This document shows positions 45,096 through 54,410 of a DNA stretch of 64,000 nucleotides, one piece after another. The DNA is from Selaginella moellendorffii (Eukaryota; Streptophyta; Lycopodiopsida; Selaginellales; Selaginellaceae), in NCBI RefSeq assembly GCF_000143415.4, contig NW_003314364.1:282479-346478 (forward strand), read 5' to 3'. Position 1 is the first letter of the stretch; each line of letters begins with the position of its first letter. Below the pieces are notes generated by a model. The model had not been told where the DNA came from. It worked only from the letters and a program-made list of their open reading frames with translations, and searched no databases. Both the position numbers and the translations under genes were made by a program.

Positions 45096-46080
45096 AATGC
45101 AACGCATATGTACATTTCTCCAAGTCCCTTAGGGACTGATACAAAAAGCAAGAATCCCTTAGCGTTGTTCACTCAACTACGCTGTCCTGCAATTCTCCAC
45201 CTAGTAGTGATCGCTGCCCTCCAATCATGGCTGCTGTGGTCGTCGCCTTCGCAGTGCATCCAGCGCCAGATCACCACGTCGAGCCTCCTTTGTTACCGTG
45301 TCCGAAGGTCTCCATTTCCACTTGACCTCCCCCTCGTGTTCAGTTCCGTAGCACGGAGTCCATAGTCGTCGCCAAGCTGTGAGTGCCTCCCTGTTTTTCC
45401 CATGCTCCTGGAGCAGCGTATCCCTCAAGCGGATAGCAGCTAGTGTGAGCCTCCACCAATTCGCCATGATCGCTGAAATCCGAGCGCACTGCCCTTCGAA
45501 GTGGTTGCGGTTCGGAACCTCCCAGAGTGCCTGTACCCCGGAAGCCCGCCATACCTCCCATCTCGCCCGTCCAAGGGCCTCCCACACTGTAGTCCCAACT
45601 TCGGCGCCTACCGCGTCCCACCTAACTCGGGTGCCCCATCCTGAGCGTCCCCAACACCCGATCTTCCGCCAAGCTGCTCCTGTGCATGGTCCCCTTGCCT
45701 CTGGAAACCATTGGGTGACATCCCCTTCTCGAATTTCGAAATCCTGCTTGTCCCCTAGTTCCCTCGTCGCTTTTGCTACCTGCCGCCACGTCTCCTTGGC
45801 CACGTCATAATCCCAGAGGAGGTGTGTGACCGTCTCCAGTTCCCCGCATTCCGGACACTTGCGAGCATTCTCCGCTTGAAATCGCTGGCCTACCGGCAGC
45901 CCATTCGTCGCCACGAGCCAAGAGGTTACCTTTGATTTTTCCTGGATCGGTAGTTTCCAGAATGCCACAGTATTGTCAATCACCTGGTCCACCTCCACTC
46001 CTAGCGTGATCCACTTTTGCCACAGTCATGAGATTTCTTCTCTCTCAAATTCCCTGTTCACCATCAAATCGTTCCGCGCA
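45096..46080 (-). mobile_element. LINE, 5'-truncated, copy 2
   Basis: 985 bp, flanked by the 16-bp duplication TCTAGTGCTTGGGTTC (45080-45095, 46081-46096). Empty site in copy 1 around 26459-26475. Same family as 32108-32907 but about 180 bp longer at the 5' side. The 3' edge is CGTTGCATT, no poly(A). Confidence 0.9.
45225..45998 (-). pseudogene. LINE ORF2 C-terminal part
   Basis: 257-residue open frame (longer upstream to a stop near 46025). Reads WKLPIQEKSKVTSWLVATNG, then the reverse-transcriptase-associated zinc finger CPECGELETVTHLLWDYD, in which the last ligand is tyrosine; LINE copy 1 has cysteine there (WDCD). C-terminal half is Trp- and Arg-rich, ending ALDALRRRRPQQP. Reverse transcriptase and endonuclease are missing through 5' truncation. 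Confidence 0.75.
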
Positions 46081-47624
46081 TCTAGTGCTTGGGTTCGAGT
46101 CCCAAATCACTAGGGCGTGGTGATGATTTGGAATATGAGGACACTCATATTTCGGTGGTCATGGACTCTCAGTGTGGAGACTGGTTTGGGCACACTGCCA
46201 AGCGAGGGATGCCTTGGAGTCGTGATGCACGGTTAGATTGCTTAGTGTGAAAGCTCGGCATATCTAACTTGAACGCTTTGGTGCAAATGGCACCAAGGAC
46301 GTGGTGAGTGAGATGGGGACACCTAATCTCAGTTGCTATGAACCCTTGGCCATAAGGGCTGGCTTGGGTGCACCGCCAAGTGTGGGGGATGCCCCTGGGG
46401 TTATAGTCAACAATTTGAAGGTCTAGAAGACCAAATACCTATTGGCAACTCTGTTAAGGTGCCAAGGTGATATCACTAGGTGATCTTGTGGCTAAATAAG
46501 GACAAGGTCCTTGTTTGGGCTAAGGAATAAGGTTCCTAGTTCAAAGTGTTGATTTGAACTATTGATGATGGTGTGGCTTGGTCAAGGTGACCAAGTGGGA
46601 AAAGCACCTTAGGGAAATGAGCTATGTCATTGCGATGGCATAGTGTGTCCAAGGAAAGTAGTCTCTAAAGAGGCCCATGGGAGGGTCACAAAGTTGGGCC
46701 GTGGATAGAGCCCACAGCAGAAGATGCTAAAGAGACTTACTAGGGGTGAACACCCTAGTCTTGGCAAAGCAGAGCCTTTGCTATGGAATCAAAAGAATAC
46801 CTCAAGGAGGGGGGTAGAGAGTCGGTGTTGCTTGGTGCAACAATCAATGGATAGGAGCAAAAGATGAGTGGCTAAGATAGGGCTATGGAATCCCTTGGAA
46901 GGAATCCAAGTGGCAAAGTTAGGCGAGGAACACTAATGTGTTGGACACTAACAAATTGCGGGAAAGGAAGTGTGCTTCCAAGGATGGATTCTGAATTGCT
47001 CCGATTTGGCGAAAGGGGAAGCTCCAAAGGAAGGAGCGGTAAGGTAGCCAAATGATAGGGCCATGAACAGCTTTAGCACAAAGTGTGATAACTAGAACTT
47101 AGTGCCCCAGGGTGGCACGAAATAGAAGAGAGGATGATGGTGCCTTCGAGCAGAGAACTTCCTAGGATGGGAAGTGGAGTTGCACAAAAGGTGCAAGGCA
47201 AGGTGTCGGAGACACCTAGGAAATTGACTCTAAAAAGTCAAAATTCAAAGTTCCAAAGTGCAAAGGTTATATCGATGGGAACTGAGACCACTCGAGAATG
47301 AGTAGTGGGAATTGAGTTAAAGAAGATATCTCTAACAGGTTTAGTGAGAACTGAACCAATAAAAGGGAGCAAACCACCCCAGGTGGTCGAATAAGTCTCT
47401 ATGTTGGAAAGACTATGCTCCTTAGAGGATGGGCAAGGCATAGTGAGCCTTTAGTGTCAAACCATTGACGAATATGGAGAAGGCATGGTGAGCCTTCAAT
47501 GTCAAACTATTGACAAATATTGGCTAGGTGCCAAGGATGGAATTGGTAACACATGCGGGTGTAACTTTATAAAATAGTTTATCGTTTGATGAGGACATTG
47601 AACTTAGTCTATGGGTGGTGGAGT
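46081..47624 (+). other. Interior of copy 2, last part
   Basis: Aligns with 26460-28035 of copy 1, starting with the second T-loop-like block and ending in the purine tract ATGGGTGGTGGAGT. No coding sequence. Confidence 0.75.
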
Positions 47625-47756
47625 TGTGAGACACAAAATCCCTAGGCCCCAAAGTAGAGCTAGAGGGGTGCCACGTGGTAGTGGCCAAAGCGAAAGCCAA
47701 ACGAGCGTAACACATTTGGACTAAAAGCTCCGCCTTGAAAAGTTGAGAGCGGGAAT
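47625..47756 (+). repeat. Truncated 3' LTR of copy 2
   Basis: First 132 bp of the LTR (TGTGAGACACAAAATCCCTA ... TTGAGAGCGGGAAT), interrupted by transposon copy B. Confidence 0.85.
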
Positions 47757-47940
47757 GCTCTATTTCGTTAAAGTGGGATTTATTCAGTAAAATGGGACTA
47801 GGTACAAATTTTCAAGTATTTGAAAATGACGTGAAATTATATGTTTTTTGTTCAGGGGCTAGACATATCTGGGGCATGGTGACTAGCGCGGTGACTTTAT
47901 GTCCAGACTGAGTCCATCTGGTTGTATAATAAATCTCATT

Positions 47941-47990
47941 GTCAAGGTGAACAAGCCGAATCTGAAGCTAAAGAAGAGCGATGGCATGCG
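47941..47990 (+). other. Inverted relative of the transposase tail exon (copy B)
   Basis: GTCAAGGTGAACAAGCCGAA and AAAGAAGAGCGATGGCATGC; see 3770-3810. Confidence 0.6.
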
Positions 47991-47999
47991 CGCACACAC

Positions 48000-48414
48000 T
48001 ATTTGTTTGTTCATTGAGTGTGTGGTGAGCTTTCCAAGATGAACGTCATTCCTATTAGCCAGACATATCACTTAATGGTGAGAACATTTAGATATTATTC
48101 AATGTTATCTTTTTCTAACGAATCTAATTGTGAAGGTGTAGCAAGAGGCATTGCTAGTCTGGAGAAGTCATTTAACTCATTTGACCCTTAGTGTATTTTC
48201 ATGAAACTAAATAACATTCATATTATTAAGGAATTTCTCTAGTACCTTTTTTTTACGACATAGAGGCTTGCATTTCTTTCAAAGGTGATTTAGTAAAAGG
48301 CCTGAGGGCACATGCCATTCTATTTCTCAGACCGGTATTAAGATATACTAGTGCAAAGGGAAAAAGGTATTTGGTGATCAAGTAAATGGCATGAGGGCAC
48401 ACGCCATTATAAGC
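48000..48414. other. Subterminal region of copy B
   Basis: Two palindromic motifs near 48300 and 48390; otherwise AT-rich and shared with A (3336-3740) and C (58900-59314). Confidence 0.6.
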
Positions 48415-48672
48415 CTAAGCGCTAGTGGACACCTCCTTTTTGGTACTCTCAGCGGTACTATCATCCTTCTCCGGGTCAATTGTTTTGCTTTGGATTGTTG
48501 TCTCTGACGTTACTGGGGCGTTCTCGATAGTTGTTAATGTTGCCGTTTGTTCAGAAAAATGATCACCTGGAGTATAGTACGGGGAGTTTGGAAGACTTAT
48601 ATATTCTACATCTTCACCTATCTCCTTCTCCGTCTCCTTTTCTGCCTCACTTACAGATTTTGTGCTTGCCAT
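48415..48672 (-). CDS. Small acidic Ser/Thr-rich protein, 85 aa (copy B)
   Basis: Same frame and length as 3078-3335; three residues differ from copy A (T/I in SKTIDPE, I/T and the terminal STSA). Unknown function. The GTG-initiated extension upstream to 48774 is probably leader. Confidence 0.45.
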   Translation of the reverse strand: MASTKSVSEAEKETEKEIGEDVEYISLPNSPYYTPGDHFSEQTATLTTIENAPVTSETTIQSKTIDPEKDDSTAESTKKEVSTSA

Positions 48673-48879
48673 GAGAACGCTCTTCACCCTAAAATATGGA
48701 GTTCGTTGTGTTATAAAAGGAAACCAACACACACGCTGCAAGGGAATGATGGTACATAAAGCACGTAAGCCCACAATATGGGTTTATGTGCCATTAATAT
48801 GGGCCACACGCCATATTATTAGATTTATGCACGTGTGATTGGTAAATGCATATGTCACATCATCTCAGGCCACATGCCA

Positions 48880-51876
48880 TCACGCCTCCTCTGATTCAAA
48901 TTTGGATTGTTCACCTTGAAATAAAATACATTAGAAACTTAGTAAAGGAATATTAATGAATCTCACCTTGAACCCGGGTTATGAATGCTCTTGCTGCATC
49001 TCTTGCATGGTCTGGCAAGGTGATGGTGGCACTCTGCTTTCGCATCCAACCATGCACAACATTTTCCACCGATATGCTCATGCTGGGATCCCTTGGATTC
49101 AGCACCCATCTCTTTTCTAGGCAATCCTTCGTATATCCGGAACTTGGCTTGAACCACTCCACAGTGACATTGAAGGAATTAGTTTCCGCGTCCTCCTCTG
49201 CATCAGTGATGCAGCGCCCCACCCATATCATTTGTTTTTTATTACTGGGTCTGACAAGCACGACCATTCCTTTGCAGACCTGTACTGGATTGAATGCTGA
49301 ATCCGGCTTCTTATTCCTCGGCCCACAATAGTGATCCTCAACATCGTTATCTGTCACTGCATTTCCAGAGGACATTGTTCCGCTACTATCTGGTGCTCTG
49401 GGTTCTGGCCAAAAGGACTCTTCCAATTCTTCATATACAACCGGCCCATTTTGGATAGCAGATATAATCTTCTCCCAGTATTCGAGCAAAGGCTTGCACC
49501 ACTGAAAATAGGATTCTCCACCAAACACCAACCCCCTCTTCCAGAAGGCAATATGCTGTCTAATCCCGGCCACTATACTTTCCTGGTCTTTGAGTCCATC
49601 CGGGTGCATCGGCCGTGGGGAACCCTGAGGAATCATAGGTTCCCCAGTTATGGGATCTCTTTTGAAGAGTTCAATGCCGTCCATTGGCAACCACACTGTG
49701 TCCCATTCTCTCATCTTGTACCTCATCACTGGAGCACCGTCACGCATGCTGAAATGAAACTGAAGAGGCTTGGAGTGGCCAATCAGCATTTCGGATCCGT
49801 CCCTAATGTAGCCTCTTACAAACCCCTTAAAGTCTGGAACCTCTGTCACAAGTGCAGCTTCAACAGTGCCTTTGATGCAATTTTGGAATTCATCGTAGAG
49901 TTGTGGGAGGGTGAGGACATTGGATTGCCGGAGGGACTCTGCCAGGTGACTGAACATGGCATCGACGTCTTCATGAGTGTGCCCAACCATGAGAAAGCCA
50001 AGTGTAACCGTTTCAAATATGCCTTTGGCAACAAGCATCGCCAAGAACGCGAAGACGTACATGTTTTTGTTCTCACTGCCAGCATTGTCTGTTTGGAGCA
50101 GAAGATGGGGTGGAAGGCCACATCGGCCGCAAGAACTTCCTTGAGATTCTGCTTCGTTTGGATGAGGCTATGCATTCACCGGGCGACCAGCCTCGTCAGA
50201 ATGGCATGAGGCCTCACGTGATAACCCTACAATCTGACGGCCAACATATTCACTGGGATGGCATGGGGCCCCACGCGATACTGCAAGCCTTTGCTCCTCC
50301 TCTGGAAGAAGTTCCCATAGTTCTGGGCACCATGCCCATGAGCGATTATGCCAAACAGAGACACAGGCAGCTGCATGGATGAAGAGATTGCCTTGGGGGC
50401 AGGATTGAGTCGAGGTAAGGACGTCTTTTTCTGGTCCATTTTGTCGTGGATGATGCAGAGGTAAGAGTCAGGTCTCTCCATGGAGAGAATCCTGTTATGA
50501 TAATATGCAGTCCTGCAGCTTCTTTGCTCGATGTTGTGGTCGAGCCGCCTTCTAACCAACGTCTCTCGCTCTTGAGCGCTGCAAGAATTCTTCGACAAAG
50601 CCATTTTGATAGCAGTGCACTCGTCACACTTTGAAAAGCTGGAGTACTTTCCTATACTCACATCCCTGAACCTGTTGCTCCACAATCTACTAAATCTAGA
50701 TTGGCTCAGCTTCCTGTAGCCATTACTCTGGAGTTCCCGATTCACATCTTCCAATATGGCCCCCTTGGTATACATGGAAGGGAGAACTCGTTGGGTGTCT
50801 CATGTTCCATCTTCCAAAAGGCGGGTTTTATGTGGTTGCTGCTCGCTACATGTCTTGACAAACCTCTTGAAGATTGCCTCTCCATATACAACATGACCCC
50901 TGGTTTTGTGCGTACTGTCGTTCCCATGGACTGCCTGTTGAACCCTTTGTTCCTCGAACTTAGTTTTGATTCTGTAGAATGTGGTTCGAGGGACTCCATA
51001 AATGATTCTCCATGCCTTCATGCAGACCAAACCCCTCTGGAAGACCATGCCCCCCACCTGATGTTCTGAAGCATCAACAGATGACCGTAATGCCTCATAC
51101 ACAAAATTGCGAGTTGCCTTCCAGGACAATGTCTTGTATCTTGCTCTCTCCTCTTCAATAGCATCCCAATCAGCATGTTGACAGCACCTCCTCTTGCAAC
51201 AAGCAACTGTCGAGACCATTCGAACCTCCATCGCCATTTTCTGCCTTTTCGGTTCGTTGCTCAGATCCCTTTGGCTGCGCTTTAGGAAGGTGTACTTTCT
51301 TTTCCCATGAAGAGATGTTCTGTCATCAGTTGTAGTGGTGTTTGATTGTGAATCCTTCACATTCTCAAACACTAAGTGCCTCAATTTCCACCGCACAATG
51401 CTTCCAATAGTCAGACTGTTTTCTTCTGTGTCAACAACCTCTAAAATCGCAACTCCAATATCATCCCAGCCCAATTCTTGATTAGCAACCGCATCTCTTG
51501 GATCGACAACTGTGGCTAAGCCCTCAGCTACCACCTCCCCCTCGGGGTTGTTTAGAAACATCTTCGCCTGAATCCATGTAGCACGGTTCTTAAGATCCAC
51601 GGAGGGAACATGCGTCGCACTTGCGCTGTCCCCAACATCTGCTTTCTTCTGAAGATTTTTCAAGGCAACAACAACATTTACCCCGACGACCATCTCTCCT
51701 CGTTCAATAGCGACCACATTCCCATCGAAGACAGTCTCTACTGATACAGCAGCATTGCCTTCCCCAAGCCTTTCACAGTGTATAACAAAGTTCCGATCCA
51801 TAGACACAAGGGTCCCTTTTGCAACTCTCTTCCCACCATTCAAAATGTAAACCTTTTCCCCAACCCTGAAGGCCAT
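48880..51876 (-). pseudogene. Transposase of copy B, broken
   Basis: Starts at ATG 51876 (MAFRVGEKVYILNGGKRVAK). Frame is open for 358 residues, then TGA at 50800-50802 where A and C have CGA. About 150 bp is deleted between 50307 and 50311 relative to C, removing the segment after NYGNFF and shifting the frame, with a few extra bases at the joint. From 50062 the C-terminal frame is intact to the 52-nt intron and tail exon, ending at 48880. N-terminal 180 residues hold two copies of the G-x-VAxG / RWKL repeat (residues about 4-70 and 106-180), resembling plant En/Spm-associated domains. Inactive. Confidence 0.8.
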
Positions 51877-51958
51877 TCTGAAAGTGCAGAAAAGAAGTTA
51901 AGACCATACAAAAAATGATTGGAGAATGGCCTAAATCATAACATACCAAACAACCTCA

Positions 51959-51980
51959 ATAGCATGAGGCCACATGCCAT
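51959..51980. repeat. Palindromic motif
   Basis: ATAGCATGAGG / CCACATGCCAT arms. Also in C at 63012-63033. Confidence 0.75.
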
Positions 51981-52029
51981 TATTCAAACATGCTATTGAC
52001 ACCCACGTGAAATTTTGCATTCACAAAAT

Positions 52030-52049
52030 TGGCATGAGGCCTCATGCCA
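52030..52049. repeat. Perfect 20-bp palindrome
   Basis: TGGCATGAGGCCTCATGCCA equals its own reverse complement. Conserved at 63083-63102 in C. Confidence 0.95.
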
Positions 52050-52126
52050 TCTTGATATACACACAGCTGCAGGCAAGTAAAAACATACATGACAATATGC
52101 TAGCCATGAAATTGCAAGGGCCCAAG

Positions 52127-52148
52127 ATGGCATGTGGCCTCATGCCAT
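52127..52148. repeat. Palindromic motif
   Basis: ATGGCATGTGG / CCTCATGCCAT arms, one mismatched pair. Copy C: 63180-63201. Confidence 0.9.
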
Positions 52149-52744
52149 TTCTAAATGTGGTCCTAAGCCATTCCATGGTGAACATACCAGGAAGCACAAG
52201 TGCCGAATATCAAGAGGAAGCGGTAGCCACACCAAAGACAGTGCTGCTCGCAACACCGCAACTACTCATAGCGCCGCTCGCAACACCGCAACTGCTCGTA
52301 GCGCCGCTCGCACAAACTGCCACTCGCATAAATTGCCGCTCGCAATGGCGCTCGCAATGCCGCAACCGCTCGTAGACGCATAAACCACAGCCCACAACGC
52401 CACTTACACAAGCAGCGCTCACTGCGCTCAGCGGAACCAAGAACACGGCGCACAAAAATGATAGACCTAGGAATGAGTTCGAGAATTCAAAAATAACACA
52501 CGCTTGAATGTCACATCAAATCCTCTGACAAACCAGATCTTATGACTCCTCTGAAAAATTTCAAACTGAGTAGCTTCTAGACTTTGCTGTCGGAGGTTGA
52601 ACTTTGTCACATCATGTCCTTGCCTCGATCCAGCTGTGCCATGTCAGTGATTCGAACTTTGCCATGCCATGTCAGCGATCCGCGCCAAGATTATTCGCCG
52701 TGTAAAGGAATAATTATGCTCTGTGTGTACGTCCATTTATGGCA

Positions 52745-52860
52745 ATATAAGGCCACACGCCATTCAAAGAATAATGCTAGTCGAGCATTTTTTGGTGCAT
52801 TTTTGGGTTCAAAATTGCATGAGCCCACACGCTATAAAGTTTACCTGTACCAAAAATAGA
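52745..52860 (+). promoter_or_regulatory. TATA-containing block 1
   Basis: CACGCCATTCAAAGAATAAT, ATTTTTTGGTGCATTTTTGG, GCATGAGCCCACACGC then TATAAAG at 52833-52839. Repeated with small changes at 53680-53800, same orientation, toward the ParB-like gene. Confidence 0.5.
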
Positions 52861-53172
52861 AACAGCTTTATTTACTTGGGAATTTAAGTGGTTGAGGCAT
52901 TTTTAAACTTACAAACACATGCCCTACTTACATTCCTTTGGTTGCTTAAAATTCAAAAATATTATAAACTTTTCTTTTTGCATTTTCAATGTTTTCAATT
53001 ATGGTTTTTGATTTTCGCAGGACCAGCCTAGTAATCTATTTGCATCCCGTCATGTTTATAGCTAGCTTTCGTTTGTCCCCTTCACTCGCCTGAGATACAT
53101 CTGCTCGGCATCTGCCTCTTACAGCATTTGCCTAGAAAGGGCATCTTTCTTCACGCAGCATTTGCCACATGT

Positions 53173-53197
53173 TTAGGGTTTAGGGTTTAGGGTTTAG
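53173..53197 (+). repeat. Telomere-type tract (TTTAGGG)3
   Basis: Three TTTAGGG units plus TTTA inside the regulatory region of copy B; plant-type telomere sequence, also known as a promoter telo-box. Confidence 0.9.
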
Positions 53198-53670
53198 CAA
53201 TTCAGTAGCTTGATAAACATGCAAATACAGAACTTGATGCAAAATCCTTTGATATGTCACAATGCCCCTAGGACCATAAACACATTTTAATAGAGAGGGT
53301 CCTTTCATTTCATAACTCCTTACGTAGATCTTGGTGAAACCAGAGTTAATGAAGTTAGTTTCTTGTGATCCCGCATCTGATTGTGATGTCCCTTTGCAGT
53401 GTCGATGGAAAGGTCAATGCACACCAAACTGTAAAATCTTGGAGCAAAATAACGGTCGGATCTATGGCAAATGCCCCTGAAACATTGTAAGGCTCGTGTG
53501 GTCTCATGTGGTGTCCGATCGAGATGCTTCTTTGCAGGGTCATCAAGAAAGACATTGTATACCATTCTGTAAAATCTAGTTGCGATCTAACGGTTGGATC
53601 TCCAGAAAACTCAAAACAATCTCGCGCGTGTCAGAATATCCTAGGAATATACTCCTATGTGCCCCTGAAA

Positions 53671-53692
53671 ATGGCATGCGGCCCCACGCCAT
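53671..53692. repeat. Palindromic motif
   Basis: ATGGCATGCGG / CCCCACGCCAT arms, just upstream of TATA block 2. Confidence 0.85.
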
Positions 53693-53800
53693 TCAAGAGA
53701 TAACGCCAGATGACGCCGAGAATTTTTTGGTGCATTTTTTGGGTTCAAAATTGCATGAGCCCACACGCTATAAAGTTTATCTTTGCCAAATAGAGAAAAG
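53680..53800 (+). promoter_or_regulatory. TATA-containing block 2
   Basis: Second copy of the block at 52745; TATAAAG at 53769-53775. Confidence 0.5.
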
Positions 53801-54196
53801 TTTATCTGTGTCATGTGAGGTCATGCATCGCGCTCCCACTCGCGATCACGCTCACATTCGCGCTCATCTACCTTCTCTACAGGTTTCTCGTGTGCATCGG
53901 CGTCCACTCGCGCTTGCATCACACTCGCGCTCGCATCGCGCTCGTGTGCATCGGCGTCCACTTCAAGACACCCAGTTTGTAACTTCGCCGCCAACTCTGC
54001 CGCCCACTCCGCCACCCACACGCAGCCCACTTGGCGTCCCGGGAGATTTCAGCGCCACTCTCCAACTGTTAAGTGGCAGAGTAGCCTTTCTGGTACGATC
54101 CGTTGCACACATAGTGCACATTCGCCAGCGAGTCCAGCCTCGATTGTCACGCCTCCATTCGGCTTCAAATGGTATGTCTTTTAGGCTAAGTAGAAA

Positions 54197-54355
54197 ATGG
54201 CATGAGGCCACATGCCATTCAGTAGCAACATTGGCATGCACCGATTGGGCTCTCGAGTGCAGTCCGGTTACAGATGGCGTGTAGCCTCACGCCATCTTAG
54301 GATGTAGCCTCAAGACATCTGATGCAGTGGTGAATGGCGTGTGGCCTCACGTTAT
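54197..54355. repeat. Three palindromic motifs in the ParB gene leader
   Basis: 54197-54218 (ATGGCATGAGG / CCACATGCCAT), 54274-54295 (ATGGCGTGTAG / CCTCACGCCAT), 54334-54355 (ATGGCGTGTGG / CCTCACGTTAT). The first follows a donor GTATGTC and the last precedes the acceptor at 54410, so they are probably intronic. Confidence 0.8.
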
Positions 54356-54410
54356 TTCCAGCTGCTAGCTTTTCATCTGTCAGCTCTAATTGTTGTGCAT
54401 TTCTGAACAG

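Larger units (their letters stand above)
40108..47756 (+). mobile_element. Non-autonomous LTR element, copy 2, with nested insertions
   Basis: 5' LTR 40108-41756, interior 41757-47624, partial 3' LTR 47625-47756. The interior aligns with 23886-28035 but carries a TRIM, a solo LTR and a LINE and lacks the part equivalent to about 24455-25549. Transposon copy B begins at 47757 inside the 3' LTR, so the remaining LTR is expected beyond the transposon copies, outside this window. Confidence 0.85.
51877..54410. promoter_or_regulatory. Divergent regulatory region between the two large genes
   Basis: 2.5 kb. On the transposase side a splice acceptor (CTGCACTTTCAG, about 51880) immediately precedes the ATG and a donor GTATGTTATG lies near 51950, so a 5' leader intron is likely. 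Contains at least seven palindromes (51959, 52030, 52127, 53671, 54197, 54274, 54334), short GCTCGC-rich repeats (52255-52380, 53820-53960), two TATA blocks (52833, 53769), a telomere-type tract (53173) and a partial repeat pair (53379-53470 against 53520-53610). On the ParB side several short exons are likely between about 53990 and 54410, but I could not fix them. Confidence 0.6.

Noticed and set aside
49331-50209. 292-residue plus-strand ORF opposite the transposase (also 1541-2419 minus and 60239-61117 plus)
   Set aside because: Exact antisense of the conserved transposase frame, with no motifs of its own; conservation is explained by the sense protein.
53580-54284. 234-residue ORF with His/Arg/Pro-rich sequence
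   Set aside because: Made of GCTCGC-type short repeats, a TATA block and palindromes; better explained as regulatory and intron sequence.
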